From Xanthobacteraceae bacterium (GTDB lineage: Bacteria > Pseudomonadota > Alphaproteobacteria > Rhizobiales > Xanthobacteraceae): 6,295 nt of DNA. This document shows, in pieces, positions 1 through 6,295 of the stretch. The notes under the pieces were generated by a model. That model searched no databases, had not been told where the DNA came from, and saw only the letters and a program-made list of their open reading frames with translations. The first letter of the stretch is position 1. Each line of letters opens with the position of its first letter. Both the position numbers and the translations under genes were made by a program. The DNA lies in assembly GCA_030040825.1 (NCBI GenBank), contig JASHSY010000294.1, positions 1-6,295 of the forward strand, given 5' to 3'.

Positions 1-2181
1 TCTTTCGACTAAATCGATTTTGGTGCGGCCCCATTCGATGACAAAAACGTAGGCGTCCACGAATCCGGTAGTTGCCCGAACATCAACGACAGGTACTAGG
101 GGCGTTAGATCCACGATGATGTAATCATAAGTCTCGGTCAGGCGGTCGAACAATACGCGCATCTCATCCGATCGCAGGATTTCGGCGGTGTGGTGGATCC
201 GTGGCGTCGCAACTGCCGGGAGGAAGCTCAAATTCTTAGATTCGTTAGTCCAAATGACATCGCCAAGCGACAAGTCGCCGGACATGACTTCGAGAAGTCC
301 AGCCTGCGCCTGCGGCGCCATCAGGCGAGTGAGCCTAGGGGCGCGCAGGTCGCAATCCACCAGAATGACCCGCTTGCCGGAATGGGATATCAGTTGCGCA
401 AGCGAAGCCGAAATCGTCGACTTACCTTCGTTTGGTGAACTCGAGGTAATTCCAAAGACCTTTTTCGGTTTTCGAATCTTCTTCGATTTGTTCGTCTCGG
501 TGAGATCCGCGGCCATCCTAATCGAGCGGATCGCTTCCGCGTACGGCGATAACGGCAAATCCACCACCTGCCATAGCAGCTCGTCTAGGCGCGGGATGAT
601 CCTTGGGTTGGGCCGTCCGTCAACCGAATCGACCAACGTAGGCGGCGGATTGGCCTGCGGGCGGCTGACCTTGATGTTTGGCACAGTCGCTAGACAATCC
701 AATGCCAGCAACCGCTCAACCTGGTCGCGCGTTCTGAACACGCGATCCATTAAATCGCGAACGTGCCCAATCATTAATCCCAGGAGCAGCCCGCCCGCGC
801 CCGAGATCAAAAGCGCCAGAACGGTTTTGGGGTGGCTCTTCTTGAGCGGGCGAGCTGCCGGCGTGATTATTCGCGCATCCGTTATCGGAAATGACTGCTG
901 CTGAGCTGATTGCGTGTAGCGCTGAAGAAAGTCCTGATACAGCGCACGGTAGCTCTGAGCGCTACTCTGCAACACGCTCAACTCCACCTGAGCCCGGTCG
1001 GCCACCTGCGATTCGGTCACGGCTCGGCCTAATTGCTGCTCGGTCTCTGCCTCGCGCTGCTTGGCAATCTCGTAGTCGCTCTTGTAGGACTCCGCAATTC
1101 GCCGAAGTTCGTCGAGAATGGAATTTCTGATCTCACTCATCTGGCTGCGAAGGTTTGTTACGGCAAGATGATTACTCCCGTAGCGCGCCCCCCAATCAGC
1201 TTCACGCTCAGCCAACGCAAGATACTGCGAACGCAACTTGGTAATAACGTCATTTTTCAAAGTGTCTGTGACTGTGGCATCCATGCTAGCATCGGGTGAG
1301 TCGGTACTAAGAACCTTCTGAATACGGTCAAGTCGCGCATGGGATTCGGCAACTTGCGCCCGTGCAATCACGAGCTGGCTGTTAAGCTCAGCCACCCGCT
1401 GCTCGTCGACGAGCCGTTTGTCGGGCCCGCCGGTACTGACAATGTTATTTTTTGCTTTGAATTCGACCACGGCGCGCTCAGCGGTCGAAGCTTGGTCGCG
1501 CAGTTCGCTCAGGCGGTCCCGCGCCCACTCGCCAGTCTGCTCCGTCTCTTCAAACTTAGCCTGTAGCTGATCCGTGACATAAGCCCTCGCAACCTCGTTG
1601 GCGATGTCTGCGGCGCGCTGGGGATCTAGTGAGGTAAAGCTGATTTGAATTATATAGCTAAGCCCAATCCTCTTCACCGTCAGCCGATTCGCAAACGTCG
1701 CGACAGCGCGCCGACTGCGCTCGTATTCGGACTTAGGCACATCGTCACGACCAAAGAGTTTAAGAGCTGAGCCGAGCAATGCTTGGAAGGAGTTGCGACC
1801 CCGACCGATGAATTCTGGATCGTCCGCAAGATGAAGTCGCTTGATCACTGCAAGGCTGACATTTTCGGATTGCAGAATCTGGACCTCACTGTCTACCATG
1901 CTGCTGTCGATCGAGTTGTTGCCAGAAGCATCTTCCTTTTGAAACATTTGCAGCTTACGGGTGTCGATCGCCATCGACGCGTCAGCAGTGAACATTGGCG
2001 GGGTGGTAAGTACATAGATCACGCCTAGCCCGATACCGATCAGAACAAACACTAAGATGATTGGAAATTGCCGCCGGAGAAAGTCCGCAACGGACTTGAG
2101 CATTTGCGATGGTGAAATCGTGTCAAATGGACTGGCTCTCCCGCCGGCGAGGTTGGCTAGCGACCTGTTGAGTTGCAACAT
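1..2181 (-). CDS. Polysaccharide co-polymerase / BY-type tyrosine autokinase (Wzz-Wzc/ExoP/GumC type), C-terminus beyond window
   Basis: The minus-strand frame is open for 727 codons from ATG at 2181 to the window edge. An inner-membrane protein that sets chain length and export of Wzy-type exopolysaccharide, it also autophosphorylates on tyrosines. Order seen: cytoplasmic N-tail; TM1 about residues 39-58 (FPIILVFVLIGIGLGVIYVL), followed by a Wzz-type segment ending TTPPMFTADA; a long Gln/Glu/Ala-rich, probably coiled-coil periplasmic region about 190-420; a proline-containing stretch and TM2 about 454-472; then the cytoplasmic kinase. Kinase motifs: EX2RX2R oligomerisation motif E549-R555 (EAIRSIR); Walker A SSPNEGKST, K587; Walker A' VILVDCDLR, D609 and D611; Walker B IIVDLTP, D691. 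A Lys/Arg-rich linker precedes Walker A. Family members are usually about 720-790 residues, so probably only a short tail, including the Tyr-rich phosphorylation cluster, is missing. This is the window boundary, not a truncation. The start is supported by a strong ribosome binding site. Family assignment is secure; the polymer is unknown. Confidence 0.95.
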   Translation of the reverse strand, partial: MLQLNRSLANLAGGRASPFDTISPSQMLKSVADFLRRQFPIILVFVLIGIGLGVIYVLTTPPMFTADASMAIDTRKLQMFQKEDASGNNSIDSSMVDSEVQILQSENVSLAVIKRLHLADDPEFIGRGRNSFQALLGSALKLFGRDDVPKSEYERSRRAVATFANRLTVKRIGLSYIIQISFTSLDPQRAADIANEVARAYVTDQLQAKFEETEQTGEWARDRLSELRDQASTAERAVVEFKAKNNIVSTGGPDKRLVDEQRVAELNSQLVIARAQVAESHARLDRIQKVLSTDSPDASMDATVTDTLKNDVITKLRSQYLALAEREADWGARYGSNHLAVTNLRSQMSEIRNSILDELRRIAESYKSDYEIAKQREAETEQQLGRAVTESQVADRAQVELSVLQSSAQSYRALYQDFLQRYTQSAQQQSFPITDARIITPAARPLKKSHPKTVLALLISGAGGLLLGLMIGHVRDLMDRVFRTRDQVERLLALDCLATVPNIKVSRPQANPPPTLVDSVDGRPNPRIIPRLDELLWQVVDLPLSPYAEAIRSIRMAADLTETNKSKKIRKPKKVFGITSSSPNEGKSTISASLAQLISHSGKRVILVDCDLRAPRLTRLMAPQAQAGLLEVMSGDLSLGDVIWTNESKNLSFLPAVATPRIHHTAEILRSDEMRVLFDRLTETYDYIIVDLTPLVPVVDVRATTGFVDAYVFVIEWGRTKIDLVER

Positions 2182-2185
2182 TTAA

Positions 2186-2193
2186 CCACCCTT
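2186..2193 (-). promoter_or_regulatory. Ribosome binding site of the autokinase gene
   Basis: On the minus strand AAGGGTGG lies 4 bases upstream of the ATG at 2181. This is a good Shine-Dalgarno match and fixes that ATG as the start, which also leaves a normal short cytoplasmic N-tail ahead of TM1. Confidence 0.7.
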
Positions 2194-2260
2194 ACGCCAC
2201 TGCACCCAGCGATTGACGCCGCTGTCGAAGCTGCCAATTAAAGCGTTTTCCAATTGCCGC

Positions 2261-2290
2261 AATATACCTAGGCGCCCCCCGTTAATTCAA
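2261..2290 (-). promoter_or_regulatory. Candidate sigma70-type promoter for the autokinase gene
   Basis: Read on the minus strand, TTGAAT (2285-2290) and TATATT (2261-2266) are separated by 18 bases. They match the -35 consensus at 4 of 6 and the -10 consensus at 5 of 6. Transcription would start near 2253, giving a leader of about 70 bases before the ATG at 2181. The large gap after the upstream gene makes a dedicated promoter plausible. The call rests on consensus matching only. Confidence 0.4.
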
Positions 2291-2733
2291 TATTTTGGCC
2301 GCGCCGATGACTCAACCCGTTCTCATTTGCCGTCAGATTGGCGCGCGACGTCGCCGGGTTGAACCAGTCCATGTCGCGAATTGCGCGATTGTCGGGAAAT
2401 TCAACATGCTTCGGCAGGAGCCCGCTCATGCTGATGGCCAGCCTAACAAGCCCAGTCAGGGAACGCTACTGATCAGCGTCAGGTGGGCGCGTATAAACCC
2501 TAACATCGTTGTCACGTTGTTGAGAGGTGTTTCCGCCTCGGGAGACAGCCGGCTTAGGTCCCGCAACTTGCAGAACGGCGCGTCGATCAATTGGGCGTAT
2601 TTCTTGCGCTGCTACATAGCGATTGTGGCTCCGGACGTACATCTAGCGCCGAACATGCCAACTTGCGATCAAAGCACTGACGCCGGCGTTGCCAGGCGGC
2701 GTTCCGCTGGGCAGGTTGGGGTGGAGCAAGTGG

Positions 2734-3525
2734 TCAGGTTAAAGTCGGTATCCGGCGCGCCGCATGATGTTTGATCAATGCAGCAACAAAGAATTGCAAA
2801 TACTTCGGCACCACGAAGAAATATCGTCGATAAAGCCGCTTCGGCTCCATGGCCAGCCGAAATAACCATTCCAGACCTGAGCGTTGAATCCATCGCGGCG
2901 CCTGGACGGTCGTGCCCGAAAGCAGATCAAATGCCGCTCCGACCCCGATTGCAATGCCCGAACCGATCTTTGGCATATGCATGCTCATCCAAAGCTCCTG
3001 TTTTGGGGTCGACAGACCGACCCAAATGAGATCGGGTTTCAGCCCTCTTATTTGGGCAATCACCTCCTCGCGTTCCTTGTATCCGAGCGCTTCCATCGGC
3101 GGACTGTAAGTGCCGACGAGATTGAATTCACCAAACCGGCGCTGCAATGTCGTAAGGAGCTTGGCAAGCACCGTTGCATTTGCACCATAGAAGAAATGCT
3201 TGAGCTGTCGGTATTGTTCATTTGCAAAAATGGCGCTCATCAGATCTGGCCCATAAACACGGCTCATGGAGCTGAACCCGAGCAAACGTCCAAGCCAGAC
3301 CAGCGGCATGCCATCCGGCACAATGATCAAGGCCTGCCGATGCGCTTCGCACACTCGCTCGTCGTACGCCGATTCAACAATCCCATGCGCTCCGGTCACC
3401 GTGACATAGTCGCCGGATGCGTTCGGGGCACGCTGGGCAATAAAATCACGGGCGAACGAAAGGCTGACCGCGGCGACCGCCACTCCGTTGACGTCGAAAG
3501 TGACAAACGCTGAGCTTCGGTTCAT
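2734..3525 (-). CDS. WecG/TagA/CpsF family glycosyltransferase
   Basis: This 263-residue protein belongs to the family (GT26) that transfers an N-acetylmannosamine-type or related sugar from a UDP-sugar onto a polyprenyl-diphosphate-linked sugar at the inner face of the membrane, usually as the second step of polymer repeat assembly. Visible family marks are VTVTGAHGIVESA near residues 41-53, the acidic motif PDGMPLVW with D71 in the position of the proposed catalytic Asp, RVYGPDLM at 89-96, FFYGAN at 111-116, and the signature WVGLSTPKQELWM at 168-180. Length fits the family (about 240-270). The basic C-terminal part with aromatic stretches (about 220-255) is the type of tail that docks these enzymes on the membrane. 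The ATG at 3525 follows the stop of the priming transferase by 7 bases and has AAAGG at 3530-3534 overlapping that stop codon, pointing to one transcript and coupled translation. The acceptor and donor sugars cannot be read from the sequence. Confidence 0.93.
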   Translation of the reverse strand: MNRSSAFVTFDVNGVAVAAVSLSFARDFIAQRAPNASGDYVTVTGAHGIVESAYDERVCEAHRQALIIVPDGMPLVWLGRLLGFSSMSRVYGPDLMSAIFANEQYRQLKHFFYGANATVLAKLLTTLQRRFGEFNLVGTYSPPMEALGYKEREEVIAQIRGLKPDLIWVGLSTPKQELWMSMHMPKIGSGIAIGVGAAFDLLSGTTVQAPRWIQRSGLEWLFRLAMEPKRLYRRYFFVVPKYLQFFVAALIKHHAARRIPTLT

Positions 3526-3529
3526 GCAA

Positions 3530-3534
3530 CCTTT
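3530..3534 (-). promoter_or_regulatory. Ribosome binding site overlapping the upstream stop codon
   Basis: Minus-strand AAAGG sits 4 bases before the ATG at 3525, and its first bases are shared with the TAA (3533-3535) that ends the priming transferase gene. The overlap fits translational coupling of the two glycosyltransferases. Confidence 0.6.
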
Positions 3535-5020
3535 AATAAGCGTTTGCGTAGGCCCTTTTTGACAGAAACGTCAAAACGATGATTTGCAGGTCAAAGACGA
3601 ACGACCAATTGTCAATGTAATAGAGGTCGAATTCGAGACGCCGCTTCATCTTCTCCACGGTGTCGGTTTCGCCGCGACAGCCATTGACCTGCGCCCATCC
3701 GGTGATTCCTGGCTTGATATTATGCCGCCGCATCAGGCGTGTCAGCTGACGCTCGTATTGTTCGTTAAGGGCCACCGGGTGGGGTCGTGGGCCGACAATC
3801 GACATATCCCCAAGGAGTACATTGAGCAATTGGGGAATCTCGTCGATATTGGTTCGACGCAGGATTCGACCGAGCCGAGTGACCCTGGGATCGATCGGCT
3901 GTGCCTGCTTAAACGACTTATCATCTTCAATCACATTCATCGTTCGAAATTTAAAAACTCGAATTGGTCCGTTGTTGTAACCGTGCCGTGTCTGGCGAAA
4001 GAGAACGGGTCCCGAACTATCGAGTTTAATAGCAACAGCTACGATAAGTAGCATCGGCGAAAGCAACAAGAGGCTAATCGATGCCACTATTAAATCAAAC
4101 GTTCGCTTGAGTACCAGATCAAATGCCGAAAGCGGCCGAGGCACTAATTGAATGGTAACGTGCGTGCCCAGCTTGCCCGGTCGCGCGGCACCAAAAATAT
4201 CCAAGGCGGATCGCGGAATAGCGTGGATCGATGCCGGAAGCTGCGAAAAAAGTGGCAGAAACTCAATCGCACGCTGTAGCTGTTTATCGGCCGGCAGCAA
4301 GAGGATGTCGTCGGCATAGAGGGCGCGACATTGAGCGACGATATCGCGCGCCACGGTCCAATGGTGCTTAATTGCTCCGTCGTTCGCACTGGCTTCGTCA
4401 GCAGGAAATGGAAAGGTTTGAACAATCTGCACGCCATCGTGCGACAACCGCTTTAACATTGCCGAGGTCAGTTCATCACCGATAATCACCAAGCGTGATG
4501 CCTCGACCCGGCCCTCGGCGATTGCCGCTTGAATCCACTTGAAGGCGACGGCGCGGAATAGGGCGATCGCAACCGCAACCGTTATCAGCTGGGAAAAAAA
4601 CACGCCGCGAGAATATTCCGACGTCACCTTGAGAACGAACATTGCGGATAGGAAAAAGCAGAAGGTCAGGATGACCGAACCAAAACCTCGCCAGACAAAT
4701 TGCAATTGGGATTGCGCTTGAATCGTTGTAAAGCTCCGAAGCGCAAACGACAAGAGCAGAATCGTCCACGCAATCAATAGGGATACTGAGGCATACTCAG
4801 CTGCCGACGGCCATGCCGCCAGGACCAACCAATAATAAACAATGCTGCCCAGATACGCGGTGCAGGCAACAACAATGAATTCCGCGGAGGCTAGGCCAGC
4901 CAATAAGGTGAACAATCGCGTGCGGCGGATAGAACTCTCGTTCAGCCACGAAGGGGCTGCAACTGCTACCGTCGGAACTCGCGAAGTGCCACTGCTAGCG
5001 GCCGGATCAAGGGTCGGCAT
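3533..5020 (-). CDS. Undecaprenyl-phosphate sugar-1-phosphate transferase (WcaJ/ExoY-like priming enzyme)
   Basis: This 495-residue integral membrane enzyme starts repeat-unit synthesis by moving a sugar-1-phosphate, typically glucose or galactose, from its UDP form to undecaprenyl phosphate. The N-terminal half has about four membrane segments (roughly 40-66, 78-97, 113-132, 142-160). A soluble Rossmann-like domain follows (about 175-290, opening with RLVIIGDE). The C-terminal bacterial sugar transferase domain (about 304-495) contains KRTFDLIVAS; a hydrophobic helix with a central SP (321-322), as in the re-entrant helix of these enzymes; KFRTM at 357-361; the catalytic Asp-Glu pair D393-E394 in NIDEIPQLLNVL; VGPRP at 409-413; and GITGWAQVNG at 438-447. 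The protein ends in the family-typical basic/aromatic tail KRAYANAY. Length fits the long WcaJ/WbaP-type architecture. No clear Shine-Dalgarno precedes the ATG at 5020, but no better start is visible. It is the first gene of the minus-strand operon. The sugar specificity is an inference. Confidence 0.94.
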   Translation of the reverse strand: MPTLDPAASSGTSRVPTVAVAAPSWLNESSIRRTRLFTLLAGLASAEFIVVACTAYLGSIVYYWLVLAAWPSAAEYASVSLLIAWTILLLSFALRSFTTIQAQSQLQFVWRGFGSVILTFCFFLSAMFVLKVTSEYSRGVFFSQLITVAVAIALFRAVAFKWIQAAIAEGRVEASRLVIIGDELTSAMLKRLSHDGVQIVQTFPFPADEASANDGAIKHHWTVARDIVAQCRALYADDILLLPADKQLQRAIEFLPLFSQLPASIHAIPRSALDIFGAARPGKLGTHVTIQLVPRPLSAFDLVLKRTFDLIVASISLLLLSPMLLIVAVAIKLDSSGPVLFRQTRHGYNNGPIRVFKFRTMNVIEDDKSFKQAQPIDPRVTRLGRILRRTNIDEIPQLLNVLLGDMSIVGPRPHPVALNEQYERQLTRLMRRHNIKPGITGWAQVNGCRGETDTVEKMKRRLEFDLYYIDNWSFVFDLQIIVLTFLSKRAYANAY

Positions 5021-5042
5021 TGCACACGCAACCGGAAAACGT

Positions 5043-5078
5043 GAAGGCCCCCAGAGTTTGGCTTACTAGAAGGCCCCC
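5043..5078. repeat. Pair of 10-bp direct repeats in the operon leader
   Basis: GAAGGCCCCC occurs at 5043-5052 and again at 5069-5078 on the plus strand, 26 bases start to start (about two and a half helical turns). On the minus strand the repeats read GGGGGCCTTC and lie between the candidate promoter and the priming-transferase ATG. They could be a repressor site or a leader RNA element, or chance; nothing else decides. Confidence 0.5.
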
Positions 5079-5108
5079 GACCTTGGTTAATTATTAGATT
5101 ACAACTTC

Positions 5109-5137
5109 CTTATACTGTCCAGGTGACACCAGCACAA
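5109..5137 (-). promoter_or_regulatory. Candidate promoter of the priming-transferase/glycosyltransferase operon
   Basis: On the minus strand TTGTGC (5132-5137) and TATAAG (5109-5114) are 17 bases apart. The -10 is good (5 of 6) and the -35 weak (3 of 6). The spacer contains the odd palindrome GGTGTCACC, which could bind a regulator. Transcription would begin near 5102 and leave a leader of about 80 bases carrying the direct repeats. Confidence 0.4.
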
Positions 5138-5184
5138 CAGCGATTTCCGCGGACGGGTTGCCGCTTTTGCGGCGGTCGAGTGCC

Positions 5185-5190
5185 TATAAT
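5185..5190 (+). promoter_or_regulatory. Plus-strand TATAAT, possible -10 for the ugd remnant
   Basis: A perfect TATAAT lies about 57 bases upstream of the ATG at 5247, facing away from the polysaccharide operon. No convincing -35 exists at 16-18 bases upstream, where the GC-rich hairpin GCCGC-TTTT-GCGGC (5160-5173) sits instead. It may be the relic of a divergent promoter that served an intact ugd gene. Confidence 0.25.
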
Positions 5191-5246
5191 TAACGCAAGT
5201 TCCGGAGTCGCTCCCGCTCTCGCCGTAGCCTGATCGGAAGACCGGT

Positions 5247-5609
5247 ATGGGCATACCAAAGCCCGCGCGTTTTGTTCATCGCTTGTTCATCCGCGACGCA
5301 AACCAGAGACTTGGGGATTTAACCGCTCGCACAGCCATCGAGCTAAGCGATTTGCAGCACGATTTGCGTGAGGCTCCCTCACTGTCTCTGATCACCGCCC
5401 TTAAGGATATGGGAGCACGCGTGCGGGCTTTTGACCCGATCGGCGTGATGCAAGCTCGCGCCGTACTCAACGATGTAAACTATAGCGCTGATCCATATGA
5501 CTGCGCCGAAAACGCCGACGCCATCGTTATCGCTACCGAGTGGGAACAATTTCGCGCCCTTGATCTCGCGGTGGCTCCGCCGGTGGTCATGGTGGTCGAG
5601 GAAGCTTAG
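5247..5609 (+). pseudogene. ugd: UDP-glucose 6-dehydrogenase remnant (C-terminal domain fragment)
   Basis: A 120-codon frame whose middle part is clearly the UDP-binding C-terminal domain of UDP-glucose dehydrogenase. The match begins near residue 38 with DLREAPSLSLITAL (family: DDMREAPSL), continues through GARVRAFDP at 56-64 and DPYDCAENADAIVIATEW at 82-99, and reaches EQFRALDL at 100-107. The enzyme oxidises UDP-glucose to UDP-glucuronate for acidic polysaccharides and is normally about 430-450 residues. The NAD-binding Rossmann domain and the central domain with the catalytic Cys are absent. The first ~37 residues do not resemble the family, and the end decays after FRALDL: a family-like PVV is followed by a premature TAG instead of the usual VDLRNIYRP. 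A GGAAG at 5236-5240, 6 bases before the ATG, could still allow translation, but activity is not credible. Confidence 0.85.
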
Positions 5610-5647
5610 GCGGGGGTCGAGCGGCCGATCGCTGCTCCAGACGGTTT

Positions 5648-5667
5648 TCTGTGACGCGCGTCACAGA
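5648..5667. promoter_or_regulatory. Perfect 20-bp palindrome, CRP/FNR-superfamily-like operator
   Basis: TCTGTGACGCGCGTCACAGA equals its own reverse complement. Its core TGTGA-N6-TCACA matches the CRP recognition pattern exactly. It lies 148 bases before the small DUF4177 gene and just after the ugd remnant, in non-coding DNA. There is no T-run after it, so it is not a normal terminator. The palindrome itself is certain; the regulator is an inference. Confidence 0.6.
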
Positions 5668-5801
5668 TACCTAGCAAGCGGAGGGCTAAAGCAACTACAC
5701 CAGATGAAAAAGAAGTAGTTCATGGCTTACCGATAGCTGGCCGCTCACGAGCCACACTTCACTGGATTCCACCTATTCTCCTATCCGTTACGGCATCACC
5801 T

Positions 5802-5806
5802 AGGGA
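5802..5806 (+). promoter_or_regulatory. Ribosome binding site of the DUF4177 gene
   Basis: AGGGA lies 8 bases upstream of the ATG at 5815 in an A-rich context, which supports this short frame as a real gene and fixes its start. Confidence 0.65.
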
Positions 5807-5814
5807 AATCAAAA

Positions 5815-6027
5815 ATGCAAAAATGGGAATACCACGCTGTGGTGCGAAACCCTTACCGTGATGTCGTAAACGAACTCAATACGCTTGGTGAGGATGGATG
5901 GGAGTTGGTATCGATCCGCACGAGCGCTGCAGGTGGCAACGTTTTCATTTTTAAAAGGGAGAAGCGGGAAAACCAATATCGCCCGGAAAGGCCCGTCAGA
6001 TTAGGAGTCGTATCGCCAGGACCATAG
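5815..6027 (+). CDS. Small DUF4177-type protein
   Basis: A 70-residue protein with the DUF4177 pattern: an N-terminal strand WEYHAVV (residues 4-10), a helix-forming stretch ending in the hallmark LGEDGWELVSI (24-34), and a final strand GGNVFIFKRE (40-49). The family is small, widespread in bacteria and of unknown function; it typically forms one compact alpha/beta unit of about 50-60 residues. Here a basic, Pro/Arg-containing tail of about 20 residues follows (from residue 50). No signal peptide or membrane segment is visible, so it is probably cytoplasmic. It stands alone on the plus strand, with the CRP-like palindrome upstream as its only visible candidate control site. Nothing ties it to polysaccharide synthesis apart from position. 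Confidence 0.85.
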   Translation: MQKWEYHAVVRNPYRDVVNELNTLGEDGWELVSIRTSAAGGNVFIFKREKRENQYRPERPVRLGVVSPGP

Positions 6028-6080
6028 GCCGGATCGGTAAGCCGGTTCTCCGGACGGCCGAGGCAGGGTCGATTTTTTTT
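6027..6080 (+). terminator. Weak terminator candidate after the DUF4177 gene
   Basis: GGCCG (6027-6031) can pair with CGGCC (6055-6059), enclosing a second small hairpin CCGG-TTCT-CCGG (6042-6053). A run of eight T follows at 6073-6080. The 13-base gap between stem and T-run is too long for a standard intrinsic terminator, so this is only a possibility. Confidence 0.25.
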
Positions 6081-6295
6081 CATCTAATAGCCAGCGCATC
6101 AGCGGAGACAATGCGAAAGAGAGTGGTCGGCTGCGCTTGAAGCTTCGTGTTACGCCTAGGCGACCGCGATGATGAAAGGCCGTGGCGCCGTTTATGCAGC
6201 ATTTGACTATTCGTTCTATGGATTCGGCCGCGGTCACGCTGAATCAGCATATTTGATTGAAAGGGCGGAGGTCAGTAAGCGACGGCAATGATGTC

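Larger units (their letters stand above)
2182..2733. other. Gene-free gap between autokinase and glycosyltransferase genes; possible decayed reading frame
   Basis: This stretch of about 550 bases separates two co-oriented polysaccharide genes that would normally sit close together. Its left end holds the promoter candidate and ribosome binding site of the autokinase. On the minus strand, one frame from 2732 to 2268 is interrupted only by two TAG codons (2643-2645 and 2466-2468). Its ATG-started pieces, of 58 codons (2642-2466) and 53 codons (2429-2268), have no ribosome binding site and no recognisable similarity. A plus-strand frame is also open over 2295-2774, but it starts with TTG, lacks a ribosome binding site and runs antisense into the 3' end of the neighbouring gene. 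I find no convincing terminator, tRNA or repeat here. Confidence 0.5.

Noticed and set aside
188..904. Plus-strand open frame of 238 codons
   Set aside because: It is entirely antisense to the kinase domain and TM2 region of the autokinase, whose Walker motifs are unmistakable on the minus strand.
1..2181. Autokinase looks C-terminally incomplete
   Set aside because: The frame is still open at position 1, so the missing tail reflects the window boundary and not a mutation.
2295..2774. Plus-strand open frame of 159 codons
   Set aside because: It starts with TTG, has no ribosome binding site and no family resemblance, and its end overlaps the 3' end of the WecG-family gene in antisense. Long chance frames are common at this GC content.
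2884..3513. Plus-strand open frame of 209 codons
   Set aside because: It is antisense to the WecG-family gene and its translation shows no domain.
5160..5173. GCCGC-TTTT-GCGGC hairpin as a terminator
   Set aside because: Neither strand has a T-run directly after the stem, and no gene ends just before it on either strand.
6001..6237. Minus-strand open frame of 78 codons near the right edge
   Set aside because: It overlaps the end of the DUF4177 gene, lacks a recognisable motif and has a low-complexity Arg/Ser/Pro composition typical of a chance frame.
6242..6258. AATCA-N7-TGATT inverted repeat as a FixK/FNR site
   Set aside because: The arms are in the opposite orientation to the TTGAT-N4-ATCAA pattern and are only 5 bases long, so this is likely chance.

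Overview
The window reads as part of an exopolysaccharide or capsule assembly locus of a Gram-negative bacterium. Moderately high GC and the gene repertoire (fused Wzz/BY-kinase, WcaJ-type priming transferase, WecG/TagA/CpsF transferase) suggest a proteobacterium. An alphaproteobacterium of the Bradyrhizobium/Hyphomicrobiales kind is my best guess, but this is an inference from protein flavour and no marker gene is present.

Layout. Three minus-strand genes occupy positions 1-5020. In transcription order they are a polyprenyl-phosphate sugar-1-phosphate transferase (5020 to 3533), a WecG/TagA/CpsF glycosyltransferase 7 bp downstream (3525 to 2734), and, after a gap of about 550 bp, a large polysaccharide co-polymerase/tyrosine autokinase (2181 to beyond position 1, cut by the window edge). 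The first two form a tight operon. The autokinase has a strong ribosome binding site and its own promoter-like sequence, so it may be transcribed separately. The gap between them (2182-2733) holds no gene I can defend, only a minus-strand frame broken by two amber codons.

Upstream of the operon, 5021-5246 is a regulatory-looking stretch with a minus-strand promoter candidate, a pair of 10-bp direct repeats in the leader, and a plus-strand TATAAT. To the right, on the plus strand, lies a degenerate fragment of UDP-glucose 6-dehydrogenase (5247-5609), then a perfect 20-bp palindrome matching the CRP half-site pattern TGTGA-N6-TCACA, then a small DUF4177-type protein gene (5815-6027). The last ~215 bases (6081-6295) hold nothing I can identify.

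How the genes fit together. The priming transferase puts the first sugar-phosphate on undecaprenyl phosphate at the inner membrane, and the WecG-family enzyme probably adds the next sugar. The autokinase would control chain length and export of the Wzy-type polymer through phosphorylation cycles. The ugd fragment suggests that UDP-glucuronate supply was once encoded here and was lost or moved by rearrangement. I see no clearly novel multi-gene system; the most interesting items are the CRP-like palindrome, the ugd remnant and the gene-free gap.
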